Shown here: positions 35,168-43,017 of the stretch, piece after piece
How positions within the stretch are numbered: the stretch's first letter is position 1
Layout: each line of letters opens with the position of its first letter
Assembly (NCBI RefSeq): GCF_009758015.1
Contig: NZ_WSEL01000003.1
Location: forward strand, 310,001 to 374,000
Source: Ramlibacter pinisoli
Lineage (GTDB): Bacteria; Pseudomonadota; Gammaproteobacteria; Burkholderiales; Burkholderiaceae_C
Reading direction: 5' to 3'
DNA: 64,000 nt
The notes under the pieces: model-generated
What the model saw: the letters and a program-made list of their open reading frames with translations, nothing else
Databases searched by the model: none
Told to the model about the DNA's origin: nothing
Made by a program: the position numbers and the translations under genes

Positions 35168-35893
35168 TCATTCGACCCAGCGCGTGAACGAGGCCACCGG
35201 CTCGCGCGGGGTGTGGAAGCTGTTCACGCGGGCCGACACGTCGGCGTACCCCAGCGACATGCCGCAGACCATCATCTCGTCCGGGCCGGCACCGATGTGG
35301 GGCAGGATCAGGCGCGCGAAGCCGTTCCAGGCCGCCTGCGGGCAGGTGTGCAGCCCCTCGGCCCGGGCCGCGACCATGAGCGACTGAAGGAACATGCCGT
35401 AGTCGACCAGCGATCCTCGGCCCATGATGCGATCGACCGTGAACATCAGGCCGACCGGCGCATCGAAGAAACGGAAGTTGCGCTGGTGCTGCTCGTGCAT
35501 CCTGGCCTTCTCGCCCTTGACGATGCCCAGCAGGCCGTAGAGGCTCCAGCCGTTCTCGCGCCGGCGATCGATGTACGGCGAGACCCACTTCTGCGGGTAG
35601 TAGTCGTATTCCTCGCGGTACGTGTCGGCCAGCGACGGATTGGCGGCGAGCGCATCGTGGGCGGCGCAGACCTTCTCGACCAGGCTGTCCCGGCTGGGGC
35701 CCTGCAGCACGTAAACCTTCCAGGGTTGCGTGTTCGTGCCCGACGGCGCCCGGCTGGCAATCGCCAGCAGCTTCTCGATGGTGGCGCGCGGTACCGGCGT
35801 GGGCAGGAAGGCCCGGACCGAAAACCGGCTCCCGATGGCCGCGGCGACGCTCGCCGGGTCGGCCACCGTGGTGCTGACCTGCGGCGTGTTCAT
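35168..35893 (-). CDS. Nitroreductase-family FMN oxidoreductase
   Basis: A 241-residue flavoprotein. The FMN-binding N-terminus ([17 protein letters not shown]) and [20 protein letters not shown] are typical, as are [21 protein letters not shown] and [14 protein letters not shown] near the end. It would reduce nitro compounds, quinones or enones with NAD(P)H. ATG 35893 overlaps the thioesterase stop (ATGA) and has a GGAGC ribosome site inside that gene. It is the third and last gene of a deacetylase-thioesterase-nitroreductase operon. Confidence 0.89.
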   Translation of the reverse strand: MNTPQVSTTVADPASVAAAIGSRFSVRAFLPTPVPRATIEKLLAIASRAPSGTNTQPWKVYVLQGPSRDSLVEKVCAAHDALAANPSLADTYREEYDYYPQKWVSPYIDRRRENGWSLYGLLGIVKGEKARMHEQHQRNFRFFDAPVGLMFTVDRIMGRGSLVDYGMFLQSLMVAARAEGLHTCPQAAWNGFARLILPHIGAGPDEMMVCGMSLGYADVSARVNSFHTPREPVASFTRWVE

Positions 35894-36336
35894 TGCAGCT
35901 CCTCCAGGACCGCCCGCAGCGGGGCCGGCAGGGGCACCGGCCTGCGGGACCCACGGTCGACGTAGACATGGACGAAGTGGCCCTTCGCGGCCGTGACCGG
36001 CTCGCCGGCGCCGAACAGGCCGACCTCGTAGCGCACGCTCGACGTCCCAAGCTTCGCGACCCGGATGCCCGCCTCGACGGCCTGGGGAAAGGCCAGCGGC
36101 GCGAAGTAGTTGCACTGCGTCTCGATCACCAGGCCGATGGTCGCGCCCCCATGGATGTCGAGGACGCCCTGCTCGATCAGGTACGCGTTGACGGCGGTGT
36201 CGAACCAGCTGTAGTAGACGACGTTGTTGACATGCCCGTAGGCGTCGTTGTCCATCCAGCGGGTGGTGATGGGGCGGAAGGCACGGTAGGCCGCACGGGG
36301 TTCCGGCCCGGGCTTGTCGGTGACGGGGGCGCTCAT
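35890..36336 (-). CDS. Acyl-CoA thioesterase (4HBT/YbgC hotdog family)
   Basis: A 148-residue hotdog-fold enzyme. The active-site segment [19 protein letters not shown] carries the conserved Asp and His/Asn of 4-hydroxybenzoyl-CoA thioesterases; [20 protein letters not shown] and [20 protein letters not shown] complete the fold. It hydrolyses acyl-CoA, perhaps short or aromatic chains; the exact acyl group is open. Both ends overlap neighbours by four bases, so it is coupled to the deacetylase upstream and the nitroreductase downstream. Confidence 0.88.
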   Translation of the reverse strand: MSAPVTDKPGPEPRAAYRAFRPITTRWMDNDAYGHVNNVVYYSWFDTAVNAYLIEQGVLDIHGGATIGLVIETQCNYFAPLAFPQAVEAGIRVAKLGTSSVRYEVGLFGAGEPVTAAKGHFVHVYVDRGSRRPVPLPAPLRAVLEELQ

Positions 36337-37259
36337 CGGCGACGATTCTGCCAGTGGCGCCAGTAGCCGGCAGCCACGCGGAAGGTGTTCACCTGCGCCT
36401 GGACTGTGTCCTCCATCCGGTGACCGTACCCGCCGGCCATGGCGAAGGCCAGCGGCAGGCCGCGCTGCGCCGCCCAGTCGAACACGCGCCGATCACGCGC
36501 CTCCAGGCCGTCCCAGGTGAGCTTCAGACGCCCCAGCCGGTCGCCCTCATGCGGATCCGCCCCGGCCAGGTAAATCACCAGGCCGGGATCGAAGCGGCGC
36601 TCGAGGTCCCCCAGGGCCGTGTCCAGCGCCTCCAGGTATTCGTCGTCACCGCAGCCGTCGGGCAGATCGACATCCAGGTCGCCCGACTCCTTGCGGAACG
36701 GGAAGTTCTTCTGCCCGTGCATCGACAGGGTGAACACCGTCGGGTCGTCCCGGAAGATGCGGGCGGTGCCGTTGCCCTGGTGGACGTCGAGGTCGACGAT
36801 CGCAACCCGCAACGACCGTCCTCGCCGGCCGTGTTCGGCCTGCATGAGCCGCGTGGCGACCGCGGCATCGTTGAAGACGCAGAAACCGCCGCCCCGGTCG
36901 GCCATCGCATGGTGGGTGCCACCGGCGATGTTGGCTGCGAGCCCCTCGGCGAAGGCGACCCGGCAGGCCGCTATGGTGGCGCCCACCGACCGCCGGGCTC
37001 GCTCCGCCATGGCCGGGCTCCAGGGGAAGCCGATCTCGCGCAGGATGACGGGATCCACGGTTCCGTCAGCGATGCCCTGGATGTAGGCCAGTGTGTGCGC
37101 CAGGGCCAGCTCACCGTCGCTGGCAGGCAAAGCCTGCATGAGCTGGACGTCCGGTACCTCAGCCGCCAAACGGTCGCGCAGCAACTGGTACTTGCCCATC
37201 GGGAACCGGTGGCCCGGCGGTAGCGGGAGCACGAACTGGGTCGCGTAGTAGACCTGCAT
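36333..37259 (-). CDS. Histone deacetylase-family amidohydrolase
   Basis: About 308 residues from ATG 37259; an ATG three codons earlier (37268) is possible. The arginase/deacetylase fold motifs are complete: [22 protein letters not shown] (catalytic His pair), [16 protein letters not shown] (zinc Asp-His), [16 protein letters not shown] (zinc Asp) and [12 protein letters not shown]. Bacterial members deacetylate acetylpolyamines, acetoin-pathway proteins or small amides. It is first in a three-gene operon with four-base overlaps and diverges from the phasin gene. Substrate unknown. Confidence 0.88.
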   Translation of the reverse strand: MQVYYATQFVLPLPPGHRFPMGKYQLLRDRLAAEVPDVQLMQALPASDGELALAHTLAYIQGIADGTVDPVILREIGFPWSPAMAERARRSVGATIAACRVAFAEGLAANIAGGTHHAMADRGGGFCVFNDAAVATRLMQAEHGRRGRSLRVAIVDLDVHQGNGTARIFRDDPTVFTLSMHGQKNFPFRKESGDLDVDLPDGCGDDEYLEALDTALGDLERRFDPGLVIYLAGADPHEGDRLGRLKLTWDGLEARDRRVFDWAAQRGLPLAFAMAGGYGHRMEDTVQAQVNTFRVAAGYWRHWQNRRR

Positions 37260-37314
37260 CGGGGCCATTGTCCCGGCGGTCCGGGAACCCCGACTTTAGG
37301 TGGGAGGCCCTAAA

Positions 37315-37333
37315 TTGTTGCGGCGCAACAAAA
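37315..37333. promoter_or_regulatory. Upstream repressor-type site at the phasin promoter
   Basis: TTGTTGC-GGC-GCAACAA is a 7-bp dyad ending in GCAACAAAA, just 5 bp before the phasin -35 box. The half-site GCAACAAAA recurs at 37384-37392 around the transcription start. The arrangement (one site before -35, one at +1) matches that described for the PHB regulator PhaR at phaP1 of Ralstonia eutropha. Confidence 0.5.
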
Positions 37334-37338
37334 AAGCC

Positions 37339-37366
37339 TTGCAATCCCCGTCCGGCCCCCTACAAT
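37339..37366 (+). promoter_or_regulatory. Sigma-70 promoter of the phasin gene
   Basis: TTGCAA (37339-37344) and TACAAT (37361-37366) are 16 bp apart, giving a start near 37373 and a leader of about 65 nt with an ACGGAGA ribosome site before ATG 37438. Confidence 0.7.
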
Positions 37367-37374
37367 TTGACCCA

Positions 37375-37392
37375 TGCTGCACTGCAACAAAA
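37375..37392. promoter_or_regulatory. Second GCAACAAAA site over the phasin transcription start
   Basis: TGCTGCACTGCAACAAAA follows the -10 box by 8 bp. It repeats the GCAACAAAA half-site of 37325-37333 and is TGC/GCA-rich, as PhaR sites are. A repressor here would block initiation until it is titrated by PHB granules. Confidence 0.45.
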
Positions 37393-37437
37393 CAGGGCAG
37401 CGAAGCCAACCGACCATACCACTACGGAGAATCTCTC

Positions 37438-37983
37438 ATGCTGACCGCTGAACAAGTCCTCGCCTCGCAAAAAGCTTCCGTCGAAACCCTCTTCGGCCTG
37501 ACCACCAAGGCCTTCGAAGGCGTCGAGAAGCTGGTCGAGCTGAACCTGACGGCTTCCAAGGCCGCGCTGGTCGAGGCCGCCGGCACCACCCAGTCGATCC
37601 TGGCCGTCAAGGACGCGCAGGAACTGCTGGCCCTGCAAGCCAGCCTGTTCCAGCCCCTGGCCGAGAAGACCGCCGCCTACAGCCGTCACCTGTACGACAT
37701 CGCCGCCGGCACCGGCGCCGAGTTCGGCAAGACTTTCGAAGCCCAGGCCACCGACGCCCAGAAGAAGTTCATGGCCGTGGTCGACAACGCCGCCAAGAAC
37801 GCCCCCGCCGGTTCCGAGACCGCCGTGGCCGTGTTCAAGAGCGCCGTTGCAGCTGGCAACAACGCCCTGGAATCGGTGCAGAAGGCCGTCAAGCAAGCCA
37901 CCGAAGTGGCCGAAGCCAACTTCAACGCTGTCGCCAACACGGCTGTCAGCGCCACCAAGACGACCGCCAAGGCCAAGCGCTGA
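37438..37983 (+). CDS. phaP: Phasin family protein (PHB granule-associated)
   Basis: A 181-residue amphipathic, Ala-rich, mostly helical protein without signal or membrane segments. It starts [20 protein letters not shown], the classic Burkholderiales phasin N-terminus, and ends in a Lys/Ala-rich tail ([14 protein letters not shown]). Phasins coat polyhydroxybutyrate granules, control their size and number, and are among the most abundant proteins during PHB storage. ATG 37438 is favoured over an upstream frame because of the ribosome site ACGGAGA. Codon use is highly biased, which fits strong expression. No other pha gene is in the window. Confidence 0.94.
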   Translation: MLTAEQVLASQKASVETLFGLTTKAFEGVEKLVELNLTASKAALVEAAGTTQSILAVKDAQELLALQASLFQPLAEKTAAYSRHLYDIAAGTGAEFGKTFEAQATDAQKKFMAVVDNAAKNAPAGSETAVAVFKSAVAAGNNALESVQKAVKQATEVAEANFNAVANTAVSATKTTAKAKR

Positions 37984-38028
37984 TCGACTCTTGAAACGCC
38001 GGGTCCCGCCCGCAGCTCATTGGAGCGG

Positions 38029-38083
38029 GAACTCCCGACGTCTCGGAGCCTCTATCCGGGACTCTCGTGATGGACGGGAGTTC
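38029..38083 (+). other. Long-range stem in the phasin 3' UTR
   Basis: Perfect 9-bp arms GAACTCCCG (38029-38037) and CGGGAGTTC (38075-38083) enclose 37 nt. They lie between the phaP stop and its terminator, in a non-coding 3' UTR of about 150 nt. This could stabilise the mRNA or be the start of a 3'-derived small RNA. Confidence 0.5.
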
Positions 38084-38136
38084 TTCAGGTTGTCTCCTCG
38101 GGTCCTTTCGACACCTTCACGGTTCAGGGATCCTTC

Positions 38137-38165
38137 AACCCCGGTCGCAAGGCCGGGGTTTTTTT
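38137..38165 (+). terminator. Rho-independent terminator of phaP
   Basis: Stem AACCCCGG/CCGGGGTT with an 8-nt loop and a run of seven T. A strong signal about 155 bp after the phasin stop. Confidence 0.92.
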
Positions 38166-38223
38166 CTGGCCGGTCCGAAAGCGCAGCGGCGCCCCGCTGC
38201 CGGGACAGGCCGGACCGGCCAGG

Positions 38224-39162
38224 TCACTTCGTCTTCGCGGCCATTGCCGCCTTGAGCTGGGGCAGCAATCGCAGCATCGCGGTCCTTCCGGCATCGATCG
38301 CCCGGCGCCGCGACGCGAAATCAGCCCCGCTCATGCTCGCGAGGGGTGGACGCACGACCACGTCGGCCTCCTGTAGTTCCCAGCGGTTGATGCTCTTGCC
38401 CATGATCGCGAAGGTCTGCATCAGCATCTGCAGGGGATCGGCCGAGGGATTGCCCTCGGTCGCGGCCGAGATGTCGATGGCCAGCACGACGTCGGCGCCC
38501 ATGCGGCGCGCATACCGCACCGGCACCGGCGCGACCAGGCCCCCATCGACATATTCGGCGCCGTTGATCCGCACGGGCAGGAACACCGCCGGCACGGCAC
38601 TGGAGGCGCGCACCGCCGTCCCCGTGTCCCCCCGCTGGAACAGCACGCCTTCGCCGGTGTCGAGCCGCGTCGAGACCACGCCCACCGGCATCGCCATCTG
38701 CTCGAGCAACCGGTTGCCGACCTGCGCGTTCACATAGCGCGCCAAGGCTTCGCCCTTGAGCACGCCGCGGTTGAACAGGGGCAACGTCCAGTCGGTGAAG
38801 GCTGCCTCGTCCATCCCCTCGGCCACCTGCTGCAGCTGAGCACCGGTTCGCCCGGAGGCGTACAGCACGGCCACCAGGCTGCCTGCTGAGGTGCCCACGA
38901 CCAGGTCCGGGCGCAAGCCTGCCTCTTCCAGCACCTGGATGACGCCAACGTGGGCAAAGCCGCGGGCCGCGCCACCCCCGAGCGCCAAGCCCAGCCGCGG
39001 CGGCACGGGGACGCTCACTGCCGGTGGCGCGACAGGAATCGGGACGGGGACGACCGGCCGCTCCGGCGTGGCGCACGCGGCGAGCAGCAGGCAGGCCAGC
39101 AGGCAGCCGGACCGCCAGCTGTCGATTTTTGTATTAAGAATGATTCGCGTTTGAGATACCAT
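38224..39162 (-). CDS. Patatin-like phospholipase, lipoprotein
   Basis: A 312-residue lipid acyl hydrolase of the bacterial patatin family (RssA/YlbK-like). A lipoprotein signal ends in LLLAACAT; a short Pro-rich linker follows; then the oxyanion motif GLALGGGAARGFAHVGVI, the nucleophile Ser in VVGTSAGSLVAVL, and the catalytic Asp in YVDGGLVAP. The Ser-Asp dyad is complete. ATG 39162 is the only start that gives a full signal peptide. Its first codons overlap a Fur-like site that serves the divergent iron-binding protein gene. It ends after the phaP terminator. Confidence 0.87.
   Translation of the reverse strand: MVSQTRIILNTKIDSWRSGCLLACLLLAACATPERPVVPVPIPVAPPAVSVPVPPRLGLALGGGAARGFAHVGVIQVLEEAGLRPDLVVGTSAGSLVAVLYASGRTGAQLQQVAEGMDEAAFTDWTLPLFNRGVLKGEALARYVNAQVGNRLLEQMAMPVGVVSTRLDTGEGVLFQRGDTGTAVRASSAVPAVFLPVRINGAEYVDGGLVAPVPVRYARRMGADVVLAIDISAATEGNPSADPLQMLMQTFAIMGKSINRWELQEADVVVRPPLASMSGADFASRRRAIDAGRTAMLRLLPQLKAAMAAKTK
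39133..39151. promoter_or_regulatory. Fur-box-like operator before the ferric-iron binding protein gene
   Basis: Read on the minus strand the site is AACGCGAATCATTCTTAAT, which differs at three positions from the typical AATGCGAATCATTCTCATT Fur operator of this group. It lies 58-76 bp upstream of the iron-binding protein start and inside the first codons of the patatin gene, so Fur could affect both. Confidence 0.6.
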
Positions 39163-39208
39163 CCGGCCACCGATTCGCACTTCTTCCGACCCCCTACTCC
39201 ACGATCCC

Positions 39209-40264
39209 ATGAAAAACCAGCACTTCGCCACGGCCGTCGCCCTCGCGGCCGGCCTCGTCGCCACTGCCTTGCCGGCCGCCGCGCAAGAGCAGGTCCTCAA
39301 CCTGTACTCGGCCCGCCACTACTCGACCGACGAGGCCCTGTACGCCGACTTCACGAAGGCCACCGGGATCAAGATCAACCGTGTCGATGCCGACGACGCC
39401 GGCATTCTGGCTCGGCTGAAAGCCGAGGGCGCCGCCTCTCCGGCCGACGTGATTCTGCTGGTCGACGCCGCGCGCCTCTACAAGGGCGAGGCGGAGGGCC
39501 TGTTCAAGCCGGTCAAGTCCAAGGTGCTGGAGGACGCCATCCCGGCCCAGTACCGCGGCACCGCCACCGCCGAAGGCACGCCGTGGTTCGGCTTCTCCAC
39601 CCGCGCGCGCGTCATCGTCTACGACAAGATCAAGGTCAAGCGCGAGGACGTCGACACCTACGAGGAACTGGGCGATCCCAAGAACAAGGGCCGCATCTGC
39701 ATTCGCTCGGGCTCGCATCCCTACAACCTGTCCCTGTTCGGCGCCGTGACCGAACACCTCGGTGAAGCCAAGGCGCAGGAATGGCTCAAGGGCGTGCAGG
39801 CCAACCTGGCGCGCGACCCCAAGGGCGGCGACTCCGACCAGATCAAGGCCGTGGCGGCCGGCGAGTGCCAGATCGCGGTCAGCAACACCTATTACATCGC
39901 CCGGCTCATGCGCTCCAGCAACCCCGAGGACCGGGCAGCGATGGAGAAGGTGAGCGTGGTGTTCCCCAACCAGCAGAGCTGGGGCACGCACGTCAACATT
40001 GCCGGCGGCGCCATGGCCAAGAACGCCAAGAACCCCGCTGCCGCCGTGAAGTTCCTGGAATACCTCGCCAGCCCCTCCGCGCAGAACTACTTCGCCAACG
40101 GCAACAACGAGTGGCCGGTGGCCAAGGGCGTCAAGACGAACAATGCGGCGCTGACCGCCATGAGCGGCGGCGGCGACTTCAAGACCGAGACCATTCCCCT
40201 GGCCGCCGTCGGCGCCAACCAGGTCAAGATCCAGCAGATGCTCGATCGCGTCGGCTTCAAGTGA
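39209..40264 (+). CDS. Fe(3+) ABC transporter substrate-binding protein (FutA/FbpA type)
   Basis: A 351-residue periplasmic protein with a Sec signal peptide (MKNQHFATAVALAAGLVATA, cleaved near AAA-Q). After it come VLNLYSARHYSTDEALYADF, GTPWFGFSTRARVIVYDKIK and AVSNTYYIARLMRSS; the paired Tyr of the last motif are the iron ligands of FbpA/FutA proteins. It binds free ferric iron for an inner-membrane importer. No permease or ATPase gene is adjacent, so it is an orphan binding protein here. A Fur-like site lies upstream and a terminator follows. Confidence 0.92.
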   Translation: MKNQHFATAVALAAGLVATALPAAAQEQVLNLYSARHYSTDEALYADFTKATGIKINRVDADDAGILARLKAEGAASPADVILLVDAARLYKGEAEGLFKPVKSKVLEDAIPAQYRGTATAEGTPWFGFSTRARVIVYDKIKVKREDVDTYEELGDPKNKGRICIRSGSHPYNLSLFGAVTEHLGEAKAQEWLKGVQANLARDPKGGDSDQIKAVAAGECQIAVSNTYYIARLMRSSNPEDRAAMEKVSVVFPNQQSWGTHVNIAGGAMAKNAKNPAAAVKFLEYLASPSAQNYFANGNNEWPVAKGVKTNNAALTAMSGGGDFKTETIPLAAVGANQVKIQQMLDRVGFK

Positions 40265-40324
40265 CGCAGGCCGGACGGCGCAGTGGCCGGTCGACAGCAT
40301 CCCTGCCCGCGTGGGCAGGCAGGA

Positions 40325-40346
40325 GGGCCGCACCAGCGGCCCTTTT
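40325..40346 (+). terminator. Rho-independent terminator after the iron-binding protein gene
   Basis: Stem GGGCCGC/GCGGCCC with an ACCA loop and four T, about 60 bp after the stop. Confidence 0.8.
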
Positions 40347-40360
40347 GCCGTCCTTCATAA

Positions 40361-40376
40361 TTGACGTGAACGTCAA
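40361..40376. promoter_or_regulatory. Palindromic operator before the short-chain dehydrogenase gene
   Basis: TTGACGTGAACGTCAA has perfect 7-bp arms around GA. It lies 18 bp before the gene start and just after a -10-like CATAAT (40356-40361), where a repressor would act. It resembles sites reported for regulators of branched-chain amino acid or fatty acid breakdown (LiuR/TetR types) in proteobacteria; the regulator is not in the window. Confidence 0.6.
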
Positions 40377-40393
40377 CACCAGCAGGAGTTTCC

Positions 40394-41152
40394 ATGGACA
40401 TCAAGGGCAAGGTCTTCATCGTCACCGGTGGCGCGTCGGGCCTGGGTGAGGGAACGGCGCGCATGCTCGCGGCCGAGGGCGGCAAGGTCGTCATCGCCGA
40501 CATGCAGGCCGACAAGGGCGAGGCCGTCGCGCGCGAGATCGGCGGCGCCTTCGTCAAGTGCGACGTGAGCCAGGAGGCCGATGGCCAGGCGGTCGTCGCC
40601 AAGGCCGTGTCCCTGGGCAAGCTAATGGGCCTGGTCAACTGCGCCGGCATCGCGCCGGCCGAAAAGACCGTGGGCAAGAACGGCGCGCACAACTTCGCCC
40701 TGTTCGCCAAGACCGTCACGGTCAACCTGGTGGGCAGCTTCAACATGATCCGGTTGGCCGCCGAGGCGATGGGCAAGAACGACCCGGAGCCGACGGGCGA
40801 GCGCGGTTGCCTGATTTCCACCGCGTCCGTGGCGGCCTATGACGGCCAGATCGGGCAGGCCGCGTACAGCGCGTCCAAGGGCGGCGTCGTCGGCATGACC
40901 CTGCCGATCGCCCGCGACCTGGCTCGCAGCGGCATCCGCAACATGACCATCGCCCCCGGCATCTTCGGCACGCCCATGCTGTTCGGCATGCCCAAGGAAG
41001 TGCAGGACTCGCTCGCCGCCAGCGTGCCCTTCCCCTCGCGCCTGGGCACGCCGCAGGACTACGCCCGCCTGGCCAAGCACATCTTCGAGAACGACATGCT
41101 CAACGGCGAGGTGATCCGCCTCGACGGTGCGATCCGCCTGGCTCCGCGCTGA
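40394..41152 (+). CDS. Short-chain dehydrogenase (3-hydroxyacyl-CoA dehydrogenase type II-like)
   Basis: A 252-residue SDR enzyme. [20 protein letters not shown] is the NAD(H) site, [12 protein letters not shown] the NAG region, and [23 protein letters not shown] carries the Ser-Tyr-Lys catalytic triad. The [23 protein letters not shown] loop and the [14 protein letters not shown] segment match type II 3-hydroxyacyl-CoA dehydrogenase (HSD17B10-like), which acts in isoleucine and branched fatty acid breakdown. The palindromic operator upstream supports a catabolic role. The gamma-glutamyltransferase gene starts 7 bp later. Confidence 0.9.
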   Translation: MDIKGKVFIVTGGASGLGEGTARMLAAEGGKVVIADMQADKGEAVAREIGGAFVKCDVSQEADGQAVVAKAVSLGKLMGLVNCAGIAPAEKTVGKNGAHNFALFAKTVTVNLVGSFNMIRLAAEAMGKNDPEPTGERGCLISTASVAAYDGQIGQAAYSASKGGVVGMTLPIARDLARSGIRNMTIAPGIFGTPMLFGMPKEVQDSLAASVPFPSRLGTPQDYARLAKHIFENDMLNGEVIRLDGAIRLAPR

Positions 41153-41159
41153 TGGTCTG

Positions 41160-42965
41160 GTGACTCCGGGCACGCGCCGCCTGGCCGCGCGTTGGGGCGC
41201 GGCGCTGCTGGCCGCACTGCTGGCCGGCTGCGCAGCGCCCCCTGAACCCGTCCAGGCGCAGCCCGAGGCGGCCTCCGGCTGGACGCCCAAGTCGACCTGG
41301 ACCGGCGCCCGTTTCGCCGTCGCCGCCGCCAATCCACTGGCCACCGAGGCCGGCGTCCGGATCCTGCGGGCCGGCGGGTCCGCGATCGATGCTGCCGTCG
41401 CCGTGCAAATGGTGCTGGCGCTGGTCGAACCACAGTCCAGCGGGATCGGCGGTGGTGCCTTCCTGCTGTACCACGACGGCCGGACGACCGAAGCGTTCGA
41501 TGGTCGCGAGACGGCGCCGGCCGCGGCGACGGATGACTTGTTCCTGCGTGCCGACGGACAGCCGATGGCCTTGCGCGAGGCGATGGTCGGCGGCCGCGCA
41601 GTCGGCGTCCCCGGCGCGGTGGCGATGCTGCAGCAAGTCCACCGCCGCCACGGACGCCTGCCCTGGCGCACCTTGTTCGAGCCGGCGATCCGCCTGGCCG
41701 ACGAGGGATTCGCGGTCAGTCCCCGCCTGCACGCGCTGCTGGCGGAGGACGCCGATCTGGTGCGGGACCCGGTCGCCGCCCGCTACTTCTACGATGATGC
41801 GGGCCGGCCCTGGCCGGCCGGCCACCGCTTGCGCAACCCCGAACTCGCAGCGGTCCTGCGCGCCATCGCCGAGGGGGGTGCAGATGCCCTCGCGCAAGGC
41901 GAGGTGGCGCAGGCCATCGTCGGGGCGGTGCGGGGGCACGCCAGGAACCCGGGCCGCCTTGCCGCACGCGACCTCGCGGCGTACCGGCCGGTCGAGCGCC
42001 CGCCGTTGTGCTTCGACCACCTGGTCTACCGGGTGTGCGGCATGCCGCCGCCCAGTTCGGGCCAGGTTGCCATCGGCCAGATCCTGGGCCTCCTGCAAGC
42101 CGCCGGCGCCGACCGCGAGCCGGCTGGCGACGGCCCATCGGGTCGCTGGCTGCACCTCTACACCGAAGCCTCGCGCCTGGCCTTCGCGGACCGGGCACAG
42201 TACGTGGCCGACCCGGCCTTCGTCCCGCCGCCCGCCGGCGGCTGGGGCTCGCTGCTGGCGCCCCGCTACCTGGCGGAGCGTGCCCACCTGATCGGCGAGA
42301 TCCGGCAGCCGACGGTCGCGCCGGGACGGACCGACAACAGGCCGGTGGCCCACGCGCCGATGGCGGACCAGGTCGAGGAAGGCACGTCGCACGTGTCCGT
42401 GATCGATGGGGCCGGGCACGCACTCGCGCTGACCACCAGCATCGAGGCGGCCTGGGGCTCCCATGTCATGGTCAACCGGGGCCACGGGCTGGCGGGCGGC
42501 TTCCTGCTCAACAACCAGCTCACCGACTTCAGCTTCCTGCCCCGCGATGCCCAGGGCCGCCCGGTCGCCAACCGCGTCGAGCCCGGCAAGCGGCCGCGCT
42601 CGTCCATGGCCCCTACCCTGGTCTTCGACCGGGCCACCGGCCAGCCCGTGCTCGTCGCGGGCAGCCCCGGTGGAACCATGATCATCCACTACGTCGCCCG
42701 GACGCTCTGGGGCCTGTGGCACTGGCACCTGGGCCTGCAGCAAGCGGTGGACGGGCCCAATTTCGGGGTGGCCGGGAGCGACGCGCCGCTCCTGGTGGAA
42801 CCCGGCCGGATCCCCGACACCGCGCTGGCTGGCGTCGGCGCACGCGGCCACCGAATCCAGGCCTCGGCGCTCACCAGCGGGTTGCAGCTCCTGGCCCGCA
42901 CGCCGGACGGACGCATCACCGGCGCTGCCGATCCTCGCCGCGAGGGCGTCGTCGCCGGCGAGTAA
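41160..42965 (+). CDS. ggt: Gamma-glutamyltransferase family lipoprotein
   Basis: A 601-residue Ntn-hydrolase from a GTG start at 41160, giving signal RRLAARWGAALLAALLAGC with lipobox LAGC, so it should be membrane-anchored in the periplasm. Motifs: ANPLATEAGVRILRAGGSAI, QSSGIGGGAFLLYHDG, the autocleavage site EEGTSHVSVIDGAGHALALT (new N-terminal Thr), and SSMAPTLVF, GSPGGTMIIHYVARTL near the end. It hydrolyses glutathione and other gamma-glutamyl compounds, releasing glutamate. The amino-acid importer genes follow 52 bp later, a sensible pairing. Confidence 0.9.
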   Translation: MTPGTRRLAARWGAALLAALLAGCAAPPEPVQAQPEAASGWTPKSTWTGARFAVAAANPLATEAGVRILRAGGSAIDAAVAVQMVLALVEPQSSGIGGGAFLLYHDGRTTEAFDGRETAPAAATDDLFLRADGQPMALREAMVGGRAVGVPGAVAMLQQVHRRHGRLPWRTLFEPAIRLADEGFAVSPRLHALLAEDADLVRDPVAARYFYDDAGRPWPAGHRLRNPELAAVLRAIAEGGADALAQGEVAQAIVGAVRGHARNPGRLAARDLAAYRPVERPPLCFDHLVYRVCGMPPPSSGQVAIGQILGLLQAAGADREPAGDGPSGRWLHLYTEASRLAFADRAQYVADPAFVPPPAGGWGSLLAPRYLAERAHLIGEIRQPTVAPGRTDNRPVAHAPMADQVEEGTSHVSVIDGAGHALALTTSIEAAWGSHVMVNRGHGLAGGFLLNNQLTDFSFLPRDAQGRPVANRVEPGKRPRSSMAPTLVFDRATGQPVLVAGSPGGTMIIHYVARTLWGLWHWHLGLQQAVDGPNFGVAGSDAPLLVEPGRIPDTALAGVGARGHRIQASALTSGLQLLARTPDGRITGAADPRREGVVAGE

Positions 42966-43017
42966 CCCGGCGTCCGCACAAACCGGCTAAATTCGACGAC
43001 TGTTCCGGAGGACCCCA

